Under the pieces are notes generated by a model that was not told the DNA's origin, did no database searches, and saw nothing but the letters and a program-made list of their open reading frames with translations. A program made the position numbers and the translations under genes. Positions 29,522 through 41,468 of a stretch of DNA of 64,000 nt are shown one piece after another; positions within the stretch are counted from its first letter, which is position 1; each line of letters begins with the position of its first letter. This stretch comes from Symsagittifera roscoffensis (taxonomy: Eukaryota > Xenacoelomorpha > Acoela > Convolutidae). The stretch covers positions 26,459,378-26,523,377 of the forward strand of contig NC_087071.1 in assembly GCF_963678635.1 (NCBI RefSeq). Reading direction: 5' to 3'.

Positions 29522-30208
29522 CTTTTTAATAATTATCCTGATGCCGATGGAGAAACTTGATCTTCTCACAGCCGGCTATAGCTGGTACGTTTCTGGTTGT
29601 TTGATTTTTGTTTTGAGAGAATGAAGATTTTACACAGAGCGCCGTCAGTTCTAACGTGACTTCTTATAGCAGTCACAAAAAAAAACAATACGACGAAAGT
29701 CAAATTTTATCAAAATCAAAACCAAGAGTTGATTTTTTTGAAAAAATTTGCAAAAACTTGCTAAAAATTGGTTTTTTGTTTCAAAATAGTAATGAAACAA
29801 TGAAACAGCAGGCTTAGGATTAAGTGCAAAATAAAACGCAAGGAAAACATAAATAAATGAAACATTAGGCCAGCAGACTCAGGAGTAAGTTTCAAAAACG
29901 GAAAGTATCATATGTTAAATAACTTACCATAAAAAAACGGAAAAGGTGGTTAACTGAAGAAGAACAAATATGCATAATGCTATAGAAGCAATTTGGCTAC
30001 TTTATTTTCTGATTGTAGTTGTTGAATTGTCAAAATGTGGCTTTTTGCATTTGATATCAAAATAAAAACAAACTTTATTTCCAAATAAAGAGAGTAAAAA
30101 AGTTTCTGGTATGGTTTTTCATTGATTGCTTTTATCCGGCATTTTTTTTCTGTTTGATAAAATTTACAATTCAAGACAATTCAGGCAAATGAAATTTTCT
30201 CCAGCGTT
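29522..30208. other. region upstream of the FkbM-like gene
   Basis: This AT-rich DNA immediately precedes the first exon and is mirrored at 48,374-49,080. No clear TATA box or other promoter element stands out against the AT background. It presumably contains the promoter or 5' UTR. Confidence 0.4.
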
Positions 30209-33200
30209 ATGATGGGTGGTTCTGCATTGTTCGTCCAGCTAAAAGTTTGTATCATTATTTTGATTTTTTCATCTATTAATTTAATAATATTTTCTTTTTG
30301 CCGAGTCGTTACCGCTGGAAAACTGCATGAGCTTGGAAAATTATTTTACATCGACGACGCGAAAGGGACAATCATCAACTATTCTATGTTTTTAAAAACC
30401 GCATATAATGTAAATTCCTAATGCTCAATCAACTCAAAGATAATTTATTTAAGACAAAACTCTGCTTGTCAGCATAACAAAAGCAAGGATTTTATCGTTT
30501 TCCAGATTTCAATGAAGGAAAATCAAAAATTAGATTTTAAATGTGTGGGAACAATTTCAAAAACTTACGCAGAAAAGTTTACCAATGGTTAAAAAAACGA
30601 GAAAATGAACCTATCAATATTCAAAATAAAAAGATTTATTGCTTTAGAAATAATGATTGTCCTGTTTATAATTAGAAATTTATTTGGATTCCTTGCAATG
30701 GAAGGAATTCAGACTGAATGAAACATTCGTTCAAAGCAATTGTCGTAGTTATTTGGATATGCAAGTTTGGTCACTTGGCAAGTCTGCTAAAATATGTCTG
30801 CTGCCTATTCACTTAGACACAGTTAGTAAGCTGGTGTTAAATTTGAACTCTGTAAACGCAAACTTCGATGACAATTGTGCGCGAATGAGATTCATTCACA
30901 ATCTTCTGTGATCAGTTTTTATCTAAATTCAAATTTAGATTTGGTTTTGTTTCTATCACCCTGCAACAATTTCCATTTCTGCAGTTTTGTTTTGTGTGTT
31001 TTTTTCTATGAAAGAACCTACTTCAGTGCGGTCAGTGAATTTTAAATTTTAAAATACATTTCAAGTCATTTAACAAAATGGAGAAAAATTGCGCTGCTTA
31101 AATACAGAAGGGTATAAGGCGAGAAAACGTTACTTCTTTTAAGTTCGAAAACTAGTTTTAAATTTTTTGATTTTCCAGTGGAGCAGAATTTTACCTATTG
31201 ACCTAGTTAGCTTCATGGTGGTCATAACATAATCTTGAAAAAACAGAGCTTAACCATGATGATAGTTTCCTATAAAGATCAAAACTTGAAACTATTTTTA
31301 AAAATAATTCATAAATCTAATCATCGGTTTTTGAGTTCAATAGCACTTTAGAAAAAAAAATTGTTTGATATGTTTTGATTTTGACAAAAAAACACAAGAC
31401 TTGAAAAATATCTTGACCTGGAGCACATGACCTGAAATTTGATTTCTTGTTTCAAAAATTGGTTTTCTGATTTTTCCTAGCTAAAAAAAAGAATAGCTGC
31501 TAATCCAGTTCCAAAATTTTGTGTTTGTGACATTTATTTACTTTTAAATCGTAAAAGTTACTGCTTTTCAAACTTTAGAAGAAAGTCGTCGAGAGGTAAA
31601 TCAAAATTTGCTTCTTTTTTATATTTCAGGAAGCTAAAGGTATTTTGTTCAGGCTGCTCAGCAACTATTCAGCATAATTACATAATCTATTAATCAAAAA
31701 ATGGTTTTTAGCACGTTAGTCGGGTTATCAAAAACGATGGCAATTGGGAGACGGATATACAGAAACCACTCTTTACATCTGTATTTCGAAAGTATCCGAA
31801 TGCGTCGTTTATTGACATTGGGAGTCACGTTGGTTGCTTCAGGTAACACCCATTCATATTGAAAAAAAATGCACGTATATAATTTATATAGCTGAAAAAC
31901 TTCTTTTAATTTTGCGCAATTTGGACAATTAAACTAAAATAAAGCCAAACTCCGCGCGTTCAAATTTGAAATTGGTCATAATTAAAATTTTCATGATTAA
32001 ATAATTGTGAGGTGGTTTGAAATTTGTCTTTTTAAAATACATTTTAACATCATATGAAAATTGGGAATGACTTACAAAAGTGTCAATTTTGAAACTAAAA
32101 AACAAAAAATTTTCAGCAGCTCAGAGAATATACATTTAGATTCAATTTTTGAAAATGTTACAATTTCTCTAGGGCAATTGTCAATATCAAAGATACAATA
32201 TTTCAAATTTTTTTTAGTGCTACAATCTTTTTCCGAATTTTGAATTAAAAAAAACTAAATCAGTCAAAATTTTTAGCTTCCTTGTGTTCATTTATACTTT
32301 ACATCTGTCTTTCGACTAATTTCTGAATTTGGCTTCAGTGTTGATATTCTGGCTGTATTCATTAAGTCGAGATGCTAGTAAATGAACAGTTGGGCGGTAA
32401 ACTTTTACTTACAAGAACCGAGCGTTCTGTTGCACTCCATTCAGTTTTTGATATTAGCTGACTACTGTAGAGTTTTTTTCACTGTCATCAAACGAAGTTA
32501 GTTTTCACTAGAATCGATCATCAAAAAACAGCTTTAGCAATTATTGTTGATTGCGTTCTTTGCTAAAAAATATTTGATATTTAGAAAACAAACTATATTA
32601 TCCAATCACAAAATGAAAACTGACTCAAAAAAATTAACGGTGGGCTGAAAAAATCATTTACAGTTTTGTTATATTTTTGAATATGATCAGTTCTATTTGA
32701 CAAGTTTAATCAAAAAAATCTAATGAGTTCAAAGATTTTCATAATGTTATTTTTTTTAATTTAAAACTTTGAAATAAACATATCAAATATTTTTGGCTCA
32801 TTTTTTCTATGATGTTTGCTCTTTGGTTTCAGCGTCGACATTTTGGTTTATTTTAGTAAAATTAAATGTCTGTTTTCCCCCACTAAAGGGGGACCTAGTC
32901 GTCACTATAACCGCGTTTTCAGTTACACTCAACTCAAGTTTCGGTATAATTAGATCAGATGAAAAGCTTACATCATATTTTGCTTTTTAATTTGTAATTT
33001 ATTAGCAGTTAACAAAAATCTGCTCACTCATACAAAAAGACGCTAAATGAAGACTTTAATTCGAGTTTTAAAAAAAACTGCAAAAAACAGTGATTCGCAA
33101 ATAACAGCCTAGAAAATAAGACAATCAGAATAATCATATAAAATTGTTTTCATTGTAGCCTGTTGCGTAAGTATGCAAACAATATCAACAAATGAACTGC

Positions 33201-35369
33201 CTGGGAATCGCATTTGGACCTGCAAGTCCGTGTTTAGATGCGTCACTCATGATTTTTTTTATTTAAAAAAAAAACATCTAAATTTGGGTGGCTCATGTTT
33301 CATTGGTTGATTTTTTGACAGCACTTTAGTAACAATTTTGAATCTTTGCCTAAAAGTGTCATGCCCAGCCAGTGAGCAGCCCTGCTTGCGGTGTGTCCTG
33401 TCGAAAAAACTTGTGCAAAAAAGGTTTAAAGAGTTGTTTGTTCCTGAATTAAATCTTGTTTGACCTCAACTGACTAAAAAGAAATGCCTATCAGCATAAT
33501 GAAAAAAAAACTGCACAACTTTTTAAAATAATTGTAAAATTGATGAGATTTGTGCGGAAAAAAATTTCAAAAGGACACTGAATTTTAAAATTATCCTGAC
33601 ACTTTTTGAAAATCCAATCTAATAAAATTTTTAAACATTCATATTATTTCAAGTTTTTCAGATTTTTTTGATGGAAATCCATTTAAACTATTCAGCTGGT
33701 GATAAAAATAGATTTTTTTCCAGCTTGACAGCAGCAACTTTGGGTCGAAATGTGTTTGCATTTGAGCCTACGAGAATGACGTACCAACATTTGACACAGT
33801 CAGTGATATTGAATGGATTCCAACATCTGATACGAGTATATCCTGTTGCCCTGATGGACAAGCACTACAAGGGATGACACTACTTGCACATCTTTTTTTA
33901 CTTCCGCGGCATTCAAGTCTAAAAAAAGAATTTGAGATTAATAAGTTAACTGAGAACAACTAAAGCGGTATAACGCAATCAATTAGTTACTTTAAAAAAA
34001 AACATAAATATATAAATAATTGAGAGCGATGCCACGGATGACACCTGACCAATTCGTTTTACAGCAGCTAATTTCAAAAAGTTTTCAGTTCGAGTACTTA
34101 AATTCAAGAAACATCTTTCATGTTTTATATTTGAGACGGACGGTCAAAAACTTAGACTTTTTGATGAAAAAATTATAGCTCGAAATGTAGAAAAAAAAAC
34201 ATCTTCGAGCAAACTTTTGTTTCTTGGTTTTGAGAGTTGAAGTTTAAATATTTTCAAAAATTGATTGTCAAATGAACCAAACCCTTTTTATTTAAACCTG
34301 AAAGGGTTCACGTTTCTTTTGATAAAATATCAAGCTAAGCACTTTGAAATTAATTAATATCAGCGGAAGCTTGGGAAAAAAAGATAATCACAGTGTGTAA
34401 TGCCATTGGTGAACAAAACAAATGCAAATTTAGGAGGAACTCATGTATTTCCAAGAGAAGTGTGCGGTAATGACGTAAGTCATTTTCGTTTTAATTCAAA
34501 TTGAAAAGCTGGAAAGTTTGATACCATTTTACCATTTGTGCAATAGTCAGGGTCTAATCTTAAAATTTTAAAATTTAGTTTTGTCTGAAAGTTTTTAAAA
34601 ATTTTGCAAATAGTCAACTAATGAATCATTTTTGATTTTTTTGTCGTGCTCCTTATGCTATATTGGATATATTTTTTGAGTTACATACTTCCAAAATCTG
34701 GCCATCTGTTAAGAAAAAAACGCTTGAAAGAAACTATAGTCAAACCAAACTTCTTTTTATTTAACAGACATCTGCGGTGGCTACCTTGGATGACCTACTG
34801 CCAGTGTTTGAGAGACAGGGAATAAAAGAAGCTGTTATGAAAATCGACTGTGAAGGATCTGAGCCTAAAGTGATTGCAGGAGGCAAGAAGTTCTTATCTA
34901 CTATAGACGTACCGTATATATCAATGGAGGTACTGGTAGTGAAAAGGTACGCAGTTTTAAATGGACACTTAGCCTACACTAAAAACACAGTAAAGATTTA
35001 AATTATCCGATCAATTTAAACAAAAAATGATGTTCAGATAATTTGCCTGAAATTTACCAGAAAATAGTGTCAGCTTCGGACAGCAAATTTTAACACAGAC
35101 TTAGATCGTTTTCTTTTTGTAAATTTTGAAACGATTTTTTCAAAATTGAACCTATTATTTGGTCTAACAATTCTTAAGAAAAGCTTATGTTTCAAATTAG
35201 ATACTTGCAAGACAGAACTGACTTGAATGGATCCTACGCTTTACTAGACACAATGAAGACCCTCGGCTACACCCCGATTCCAATTGGATCAGATATTTCA
35301 CAATCTTTGTGGGGCACAAAATTGTTAGAATGGCCAAACGATATCGCGTGGTTGAAAAACACGTACTAA
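30209..35369 (+). CDS. FkbM-family (Methyltransf_21) SAM-dependent methyltransferase, left copy, multi-exon
   Basis: This is a spliced gene encoding roughly 350 aa. Exons read from frame and splice signals: 30209-30409 (weak donor GTAAAT), about 30705-30851 (start uncertain, donor GTAAAC), 31712-31842, 33724 to about 33871, 34394-34474 (GTAAGT), 34768-34946 (GTACGC) and 35201-35369 with stop TAA. Exon 1 carries a hydrophobic signal-anchor (residues about 11-30), suggesting a secretory-pathway type II membrane enzyme. Exon 3 has SAM motif I, FIDIGSHVGCF. Exon 4 follows in phase with SLTAATLGRNVFAFEP. Exons 5-6 give NLGGTHVFPREVCGND and the FkbM signature KIDCEGSEPKVIAGG. The last exon ends WLKNTY. 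The family transfers methyl groups from SAM, often to O atoms; the substrate here is unknown. The exon 4/5 junction has no canonical donor in frame (GGATGA follows HYK), so this copy may be inactive. Confidence 0.85.
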
Positions 35370-35475
35370 AAAGAAGAATTTGAAAAAGTAAAGTTGATCT
35401 TTGTAGATTGATAAAACAAATCTTAAAAACTGTTTTCATTCAAAAAATTAAATTGATTTGTAATTATTATATCGC

Positions 35476-35721
35476 ATGCATGTTTTACCAGAAGACCCAA
35501 ATTCTAAACAAATTAAAAAAGAGCTGTTTGTTCAAGCACAAAGTCATCGAGGCTGCTTTTATCAGGGCGAATGCTTGAGTGTCTCACCTCCCTTTAATAT
35601 CTGTGAAAAGTTTCCAGTTAAAAACAAATTCAAGAATTTTTTCAAATTTCATTTCTTGAAAATCATCACCCACACGCTAAAGCTCACAGTGATTCATTTA
35701 ACTTATAACAATAATAATTAG
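35476..35721 (+). CDS. conserved exon-like ORF downstream of FkbM, unknown
   Basis: The frame begins MHVLPEDPNSKQIKKELF and contains a Cys-bearing stretch, GCFYQGECLSVSPPFNICEKF. The mirror copy at 42789-42971 keeps the frame through residue about 57 with mostly conservative changes, after which both copies dissolve into AT-rich sequence. A possible acceptor (TTTTACCAG) lies just inside the start. It may be an alternative last exon of the methyltransferase gene or an exon of a neighbouring gene. It follows the FkbM stop by about 100 bp on the same strand. I recognise no domain. Confidence 0.45.
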   Translation: MHVLPEDPNSKQIKKELFVQAQSHRGCFYQGECLSVSPPFNICEKFPVKNKFKNFFKFHFLKIITHTLKLTVIHLTYNNNN

Positions 35722-37036
35722 GCTTCATTTTCTACCCTAGTTCATTTTGGAATAATTTTTAAGTCGGGTGTATTATTAAAAATAAGCCTATTAGGCTGTA
35801 TTCAAACAAAAAAATGTCACACGTGTAATTTTTGAGGAATTTGAACTCAAGATATCAGTACAATTAAAAAATTTTGAGAATGCTGAACGTAGAATACTGA
35901 ACAATTTTGTAAAGAATGACAGAAAAAGTTTATAAGAATACTGAATTTTTTCTTTTGGTACCTACAAGGACGGTCACTTCTGCGTTCTGATCAGAAAGTT
36001 TGTTCCCAATGTCTTGCGTTTTTATTGCCTTATGCGCTCTAATGTTGCTTCAAATTTCCTGCTTTTTTCTATTCTTTTTTACGCTCTATTATAAAATGAA
36101 CTTTCACAAGTGTTTTTTTAATTACATTATGGTTGTTTAAAAACTTAATTCAAAACAATTAACGCGAGATAGTTTGCGTGCTATTAACGCATTAGTTGCG
36201 ATTAATTATAGCTCTGATCTCTCACTTAATATATATTTTAATCAAGCGTTTTGCTCTTTCAATAATTTTCTAGTCGCTAAAAGACATCACTTTGTATTTA
36301 ACATAGCCTGTGGGGGAAAGTTTTCAAAATTTCTATAAAACTTTGCAAAATTTCAACCAAAAATAGAGAAGAAAAAACTTTATCAAAAACTCTTTCAAAG
36401 ACGTTAAGGGAGTGTCAGAAGATTCAAAACGTTGCCTTAATAGGAGGTATTGTTTATACTACAATATCAAACCAAATAAATTTTGAAACCCAAACGAGGC
36501 TGCTCGTATCAGGACAAAAAAACGTGAACGTTTCGATTTCCCCTCCAGGTTTATGGAAAAGTTTTTTTTTGAGTCAAATCAAATAAATTCAACAAGATGA
36601 ACTTTTGTAAAATAGAAATTGGGACCTTTACAGCGCCTAGCAATATATTACTAAGTCTAACAAATGTTCCTCAGGTCAATTTAGAAGGATTTTTGAGACA
36701 AATTTAATCGTGGCTTACTAGTTAATAGCACAAAAAATATCGCGAGCTAATTGACGCACTTGAGCCAAAACTTCAATTGTCAAACCCCATGACATTGCAT
36801 AACTTGATTACAGTTGAAATAAAAGTTTAAGCTTGAGCTCAAAGCAGTATTTTTTCAGATTGTATAAGAACCTCCGGTCAAAATGCTAGTTAAAGAGACG
36901 ATTGCTATGTGGGTAATTTCATTACAGTCTTAGCATGTTTATTACCATGATGGACATTTTTATATGGTAGACAGAGTCCTTCTTGTTTTCAAGCCATTTC
37001 TTTGCTATTTATAATTTTTGGCTATTTGACCTTCTC
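35722..37036. other. F left arm, non-coding segment
   Basis: AT-rich sequence mirrored at about 41,400-42,780 with indels. No gene-like frame is present. Confidence 0.6.
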
Positions 37037-37180
37037 TTTAGAACTAGCTGCGCATGTTTACTGGTTTCCTGACTTTGTCAGACAAACCGGCTTCGGAAGA
37101 GGGATCGGTCGCGTTCAGTACGGCAGAAACAGCCGTTGCTCCGAAGGTCTGACAGACAAACTAATTGAAGACTTTACTTA
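37037..37180 (+). CDS. conserved exon-like fragment, unknown
   Basis: After a TTTAG acceptor-like site the frame reads ELAAHVYWFPDFVRQTGFG and on through a Gly/Arg-rich stretch to a stop near 37,180. The mirror frame on the minus strand (41244-41400) is nearly identical for over 40 residues, which exceeds the conservation of the surrounding AT-rich DNA. Its G+C content is also higher than its flanks. It may be an exon of an unidentified gene carried by block F; no family is recognised. Confidence 0.45.
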
Positions 37181-37639
37181 ATCGTAAGCAAACAACAACT
37201 AACACCTTCTGGGGAATTTGACGTATCAAAAACGTAAGAAATGATTGTAGATAGAGAACTTTTCACTAACGAACCTCGAAAGCGTTAGGACATCAGCGTT
37301 TTCAAGGAGAACTACGAAAAGAAACTTCAATTTAAGTCTTTGATATTTCTGAAAATACTTTGATCCAACGGTCCCAAAATTTTCACCGATTTAAAAGTGA
37401 GGTAAAGTATTTAAAGATCTACCTTATATAAATATTAACAAACTCTTGTATGCACAAATTTAACGATAGAAAAACCATTAAACATCTGTTGTTGGCAAGA
37501 ATACCTGCAGCCCCCTTTAATTAAATCTGCATTGGGACAAACAGAAGTTCACAGTTTTCAATTGTTTATAAATGATGCAATTACTAAAACAAAAACATCC
37601 TCTATCAACTTTGTTGTATAGCCAAACCAGTCAGTACAA

Positions 37640-38040
37640 GTAGCGGATTTAGGGGGGTGGGGCGCCTTTTCTCCCCCTGGGGGATTTGAACCTTTAATGA
37701 CATAAAGTCCCCCTTTGGTACTATTAAATGACATCTGTGTTTGGCTGACTAACACTAATTGTTTTCGAAAAGCTCCTTCGGGGCCAATATGTGCTAATTT
37801 TGAAAGGGCGTGCACCAGAAATAACGCAGTTTTTTGTCCAAAGTTTCCAAAAAATGCCTTAAAAACCTTTTTTGGTCTCTTTCAAAAAATCTCTTGCGGT
37901 GCAGAAAACTTGGTCCAAAAAAGGCTTTTTCAGTGATCTGAGATATCAAAATTTGGTCGACCTTAAAAAAAGCTCGAAAACATTTCTAGAGTTTTTTAAA
38001 GTCCGCTCCCTCCCCCTCGTTTTTCTAAATTCCAGATTGA
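37640..38040 (-). repeat. dispersed GC-rich repeat with tRNA-like B-box (left copy)
   Basis: This copy is mirrored at 39530-39912 and present again at 38742-38999. On the minus strand it contains a GGTTCAAATCCCC-like core resembling an internal pol III B-box, next to GGGGGAGAAAAGGCGCC. No convincing A-box is visible, so a SINE origin is only a possibility. Frames across it are not preserved between copies. Confidence 0.5.
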
Positions 38041-38541
38041 GTTAATTTTGACGAACGAGGTTGTTTTTTGCGACGTAAAGCCGTTTTTTTGCGCCTAAAA
38101 CTTTCACGTAGCACAGCTATTGGAGCCGAATGAATTTTTATATTAGAATTAGCTTTAGCATTGCTAGTGAAGTTTCTGGCCTTGGTCTCAGCATTATAAA
38201 AACAATGTCTCTCATAGCCCGTTTTGAAGTTTTTAAACCAAAGAACAATTTGTCATTTTTGTTTGTAAATAAAAAAAGATTTACAGGAAATGTGCGCCAC
38301 AAGTGAAGATCGTCGACATCCCTGCTTCTTACCTTATATCCTCCCTCATTTTGAGCTATTCGAATTATATTTTATTTTGGCATAAGGAAAACTGCAGAAA
38401 GTTCTATAAGAAATACAATGTTTCAAGTTAATTTATCAACTGATAAAGAATTCCAAGAATTAATAAAGGATTTTTCTCAAATTTCATTTTTTTTGCAAAT
38501 CATTCCTTTTGGCAAATGCCAACAACAAACAACGAGCACAC

Positions 38542-38741
38542 NNNNNNNNNNNNNNNNNNNNNNNNNNNNNNNNNNNNNNNNNNNNNNNNNNNNNNNNNNN
38601 NNNNNNNNNNNNNNNNNNNNNNNNNNNNNNNNNNNNNNNNNNNNNNNNNNNNNNNNNNNNNNNNNNNNNNNNNNNNNNNNNNNNNNNNNNNNNNNNNNNN
38701 NNNNNNNNNNNNNNNNNNNNNNNNNNNNNNNNNNNNNNNNN
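38542..38741. other. assembly gap (200 N) at the centre of the F palindrome
   Basis: There are exactly 200 unknown bases, probably a placeholder length. The left arm ends at CGAGCACAC and its mirror reappears at about 39,014, leaving 38,742-39,000 as extra sequence. Frames that span it are meaningless. Confidence 0.98.
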
Positions 38742-38999
38742 CCCCTTTTTGGACCAAGTTTTCTGCACCGCAAGAGGTTTTTTGAAAGAGCCCAAAAAAG
38801 GTTTTAAGGCCTTTTTTGGAAACTTTGGACAAAAAACTGCGTTATTTCCGGTGCACGCCTTTTCAAAATTAGCACATATTGGCCCCGAAGGAGCTTTTCG
38901 AAACAATTTAGTGTTAATCAGCCAAACACAGATGTCATTTAATAGTACCAAAGGGGGAGTTTGTGTCATTAGAGGTTCAAATCCCCGAGGGGGGAGAAA
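38742..38999. repeat. direct duplicate of 39630-39888 abutting the gap
   Basis: It is 258 bp and appears base-for-base identical to 39630-39888 (offset about 888). It then switches abruptly to ATCTTGGAACAAAACGTGTG. It is either a real 0.9-kb tandem repeat unit at the palindrome centre or a scaffolding artefact. Confidence 0.9.
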
Positions 39000-39529
39000 C
39001 ATCTTGGAACAAAACGTGTGCTCGTTGTTTGTTGTTGGCATTTGCCAAAGGGATGATTTGCAAAAAATGAAATTTGAGAAAAAATCCTTTATTAATTCTT
39101 GTAATTCTTTATCAGTTGATAAATTAACTTGAAACATTGTATTTCTTATGGAACTTTTACGCAGTTTTCTTATGCTAAATAAAATATAATTCGAATAGTT
39201 CAAAATGAGGGAGGATATAAGGTAAGAAGCAGTCATGTCGACGATCTTCACTTGTGGCGCACATTTCCTGTAAATCTTTTTTTATCTTACAAACAAAAAA
39301 GACAACTTGTTCTTTGGTTAAAAAAAAACTTCAAAACGGCTATGAGAGACATCGTTTTTAAAATGCTGAGGCCAAGGCCAGAAACTTCAATAGCTATGCT
39401 AAAGCTAATTCTAATATAATAATTCATTCGGCGCCAATAGTGGTGCTACGTGAAAGTTTTAGGCGCAAAAAACGGCTTTACGTCGCAAAAAAACAACCTC
39501 GTTGATCAAAATAACTCAATCTGGAATTT

Positions 39530-39912
39530 AGAAAAACGAGGGTAGGGAGCGGACTTTAAAAAACTCTAGAAAAGTTTTCGACCTTTTTTTATTATCGACC
39601 AGATTTTGATATCTCAAATCACTGAAAAGCCCCTTTTTGGACCAAGTTTTCTGCACCGCAAGAGGTTTTTTGAAAGAGCCCAAAAAAGGTTTTAAGGCCT
39701 TTTTTGGAAACTTTGGACAAAAAACTGCGTTATTTCCGGTGCACGCCTTTTCAAAATTAGCACATATTGGCCCCGAAGGAGCTTTTCGAAACAATTTAGT
39801 GTTAATCAGCCAAACACAGATGTCATTTAATAGTACCAAAGGGGGAGTTTGTGTCATTAGAGGTTCAAATCCCCGAGGGGGGAGAAAAGGCGCCCCACCC
39901 GCCTAAATCCGC
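39530..39912 (+). repeat. dispersed GC-rich repeat with tRNA-like B-box (right copy)
   Basis: This is the inverted counterpart of 37640-38040. It contains AGGTTCAAATCCCCGAGGGG followed by GCGCCCCACCC, and is better preserved than the left copy. Confidence 0.55.
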
Positions 39913-39969
39913 TACTTGTACTGACTGGTTTGGTTATACAACAAAGTTGATAGAGGATGTTTTTATTTT

Positions 39970-40396
39970 AATAATTGCATCATTTATAAACAATTGAAAA
40001 CTGTGAACTTCTGTTTGTCCCAATACAGATTTAATTAAAGGGGGCTGCAGGTATTCTTGCCAACAACAAATGTTTAATGGTTTTTCTATCGTTAAATTTG
40101 TGCTTACAAGAGCTTGTTAATATTTATATAATGTAGACCTTTAAATACTTTACCTCACTTTTAAATCGTGAAAATTATGGGACCGTTGGATCAAAGTATT
40201 TTCAGAAGTATCAAAGACTTAAATTGAAGTTTCTTTTCGTAGTTCTCCTTGAAAACGCTGATGTCCTAACGCTTTCGAGGTTCGTTAGTGAAAAGTTCTC
40301 TATCTACAATCATTTCTTACGTTTTTGATACGTCAAATTTCCCGGAAGGTGTTAAATGTTGCTTGCTTATGATAAAGTAAAGTCTTCAATTAGTTT
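39970..40396. repeat. direct repeat flanking the captured gene fragment (copy 1)
   Basis: It matches 40981-41275, which lacks about 145 bp between two TCAAA motifs. The left F arm has a single copy (about 37170-37610, inverted). The two copies bracket the right-arm-specific gene fragment. Confidence 0.8.
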
Positions 40397-40975
40397 GAGG
40401 GTGGCAATTTACGATGGGCTAGTGGAGAAAGGGGTAAATTTGACACCGATGGAGCTTATGATTTTTATGGACCGGAGTTTTATTTGGAAGTATCCGGTAC
40501 TAAATGCCGGTGAATTATTCGAGTTGGGCACAATTCAGAGTAAGTTCCTTGCCAAGAAACTGTGGAGTCCATGGATGAGAGACCATGTGGTCTCATAAGA
40601 AACAATGGACTTTTTGTCCTTATTCATTGGCGAGGATGTAAGTTTCTTTTACAATACACCCTATTTAAAAAAGAAATTAAAAAAAAATTATTTAAGTGGC
40701 ATGGCAACATAGAAATAATATATAAATTTGCTTTAGTTTCAAGAAGAATTCTTCAGAAGACCAGCGAGAGAAGAAGATTTTAGGAAAAAGATAGAGCTGG
40801 ACATTATGTTGGAAGAAAACTATCAAGCTTGGTGGCGGCCTTATTCAGCGCTGCAGTTTGCAGTGAGGAGCCTGAGTAGGGCCGCTGAAAATTCTCTTGA
40901 GAAGATGGCGGCTGTTGAACTGATCAAATCCTTTACGGATATAAAGTCTAACCTTTATAAAAATTATTTTAAATA
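40397..40975 (+). pseudogene. captured fragment of an unidentified spliced gene (two exons, one intron)
   Basis: This is present only in the right F arm. The first frame (40397-40597) reads SLRVAIYDGLVEKGVNL and on to LWSPWMRDHVVS, then an in-frame TAA; the same frame continues ETMDFLSLFIGED up to a GTAAGT donor at about 40,637. After a short AT-rich intron ending TTTAG, exon 2 resumes in phase with FQEEFFRRPAREEDFRKKIE and continues to about 40,970, where it runs into repeat sequence. Codons are clearly less AT-rich than the neighbourhood. The exon-intron-exon layout means it was copied from DNA, not from mRNA. No start, 3' end or recognisable domain is present, and the TAA makes a function here unlikely. 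Confidence 0.6.
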
Positions 40976-40980
40976 TATTT

Positions 40981-41275
40981 TTTATTTTAGTAATTGCATC
41001 ATTTATAAACAATTGAAAACTGTGAACTTCTGTTTGTCCCAATACAGATTTAATTAAAGGGGGCTGCAGGTATTCTTGCCAACAACAAATGTTTAATGGT
41101 TTTTCTATCGTTAAATTGGTGCTTACAAGAGTTTGTTAATATTTATATAATGTAGACCTTTAAATACTTTACCTCACTTTTAAATCGTGAAAATTATGGG
41201 ACCGTTGGATCAAATTCCCCGGAAGGTGTTAAATGTTGCTTGCTTACGATAAAGTAAAGTCTTCAAATAGTTTGT
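40981..41275. repeat. direct repeat flanking the captured gene fragment (copy 2)
   Basis: It duplicates 39970-40396 minus an internal deletion, and then leads into the conserved minus-strand exon-like ORF. Confidence 0.8.
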
Positions 41276-41468
41276 CTATCAGACCTTCGGAGCAACGGCT
41301 GTTTCTGCCGTACTGAACGCGACCGATCCCTCTTCCGAAGCCGGTTTGTCTGACGAAGTCAGGAAACCAGTAAACATGCGCAGCGAGTTCTAAAGAGAAG
41401 GTCAAATAGCCAAAAACTATAAATAGCAAATATATGGCTCGAAAACAAGAAGGACTCCTGTCTACCAT
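41244..41468 (-). CDS. conserved exon-like ORF, right copy, unknown
   Basis: This is the mirror of 37037-37180. The shared part starts LELAAHVYWFPDFVRQ and runs over 40 residues with only two or three replacements. The part before the shared acceptor-like site is AT-rich intron-like sequence. Not recognised. Confidence 0.45.
   Translation of the reverse strand: MVDRSPSCFRAIYLLFIVFGYLTFSLELAAHVYWFPDFVRQTGFGRGIGRVQYGRNSRCSEGLIDKLFEDFTLS

Noticed and set aside
38418-39251. ORFs running across the run of N
   Set aside because: The unknown bases make the frames meaningless.
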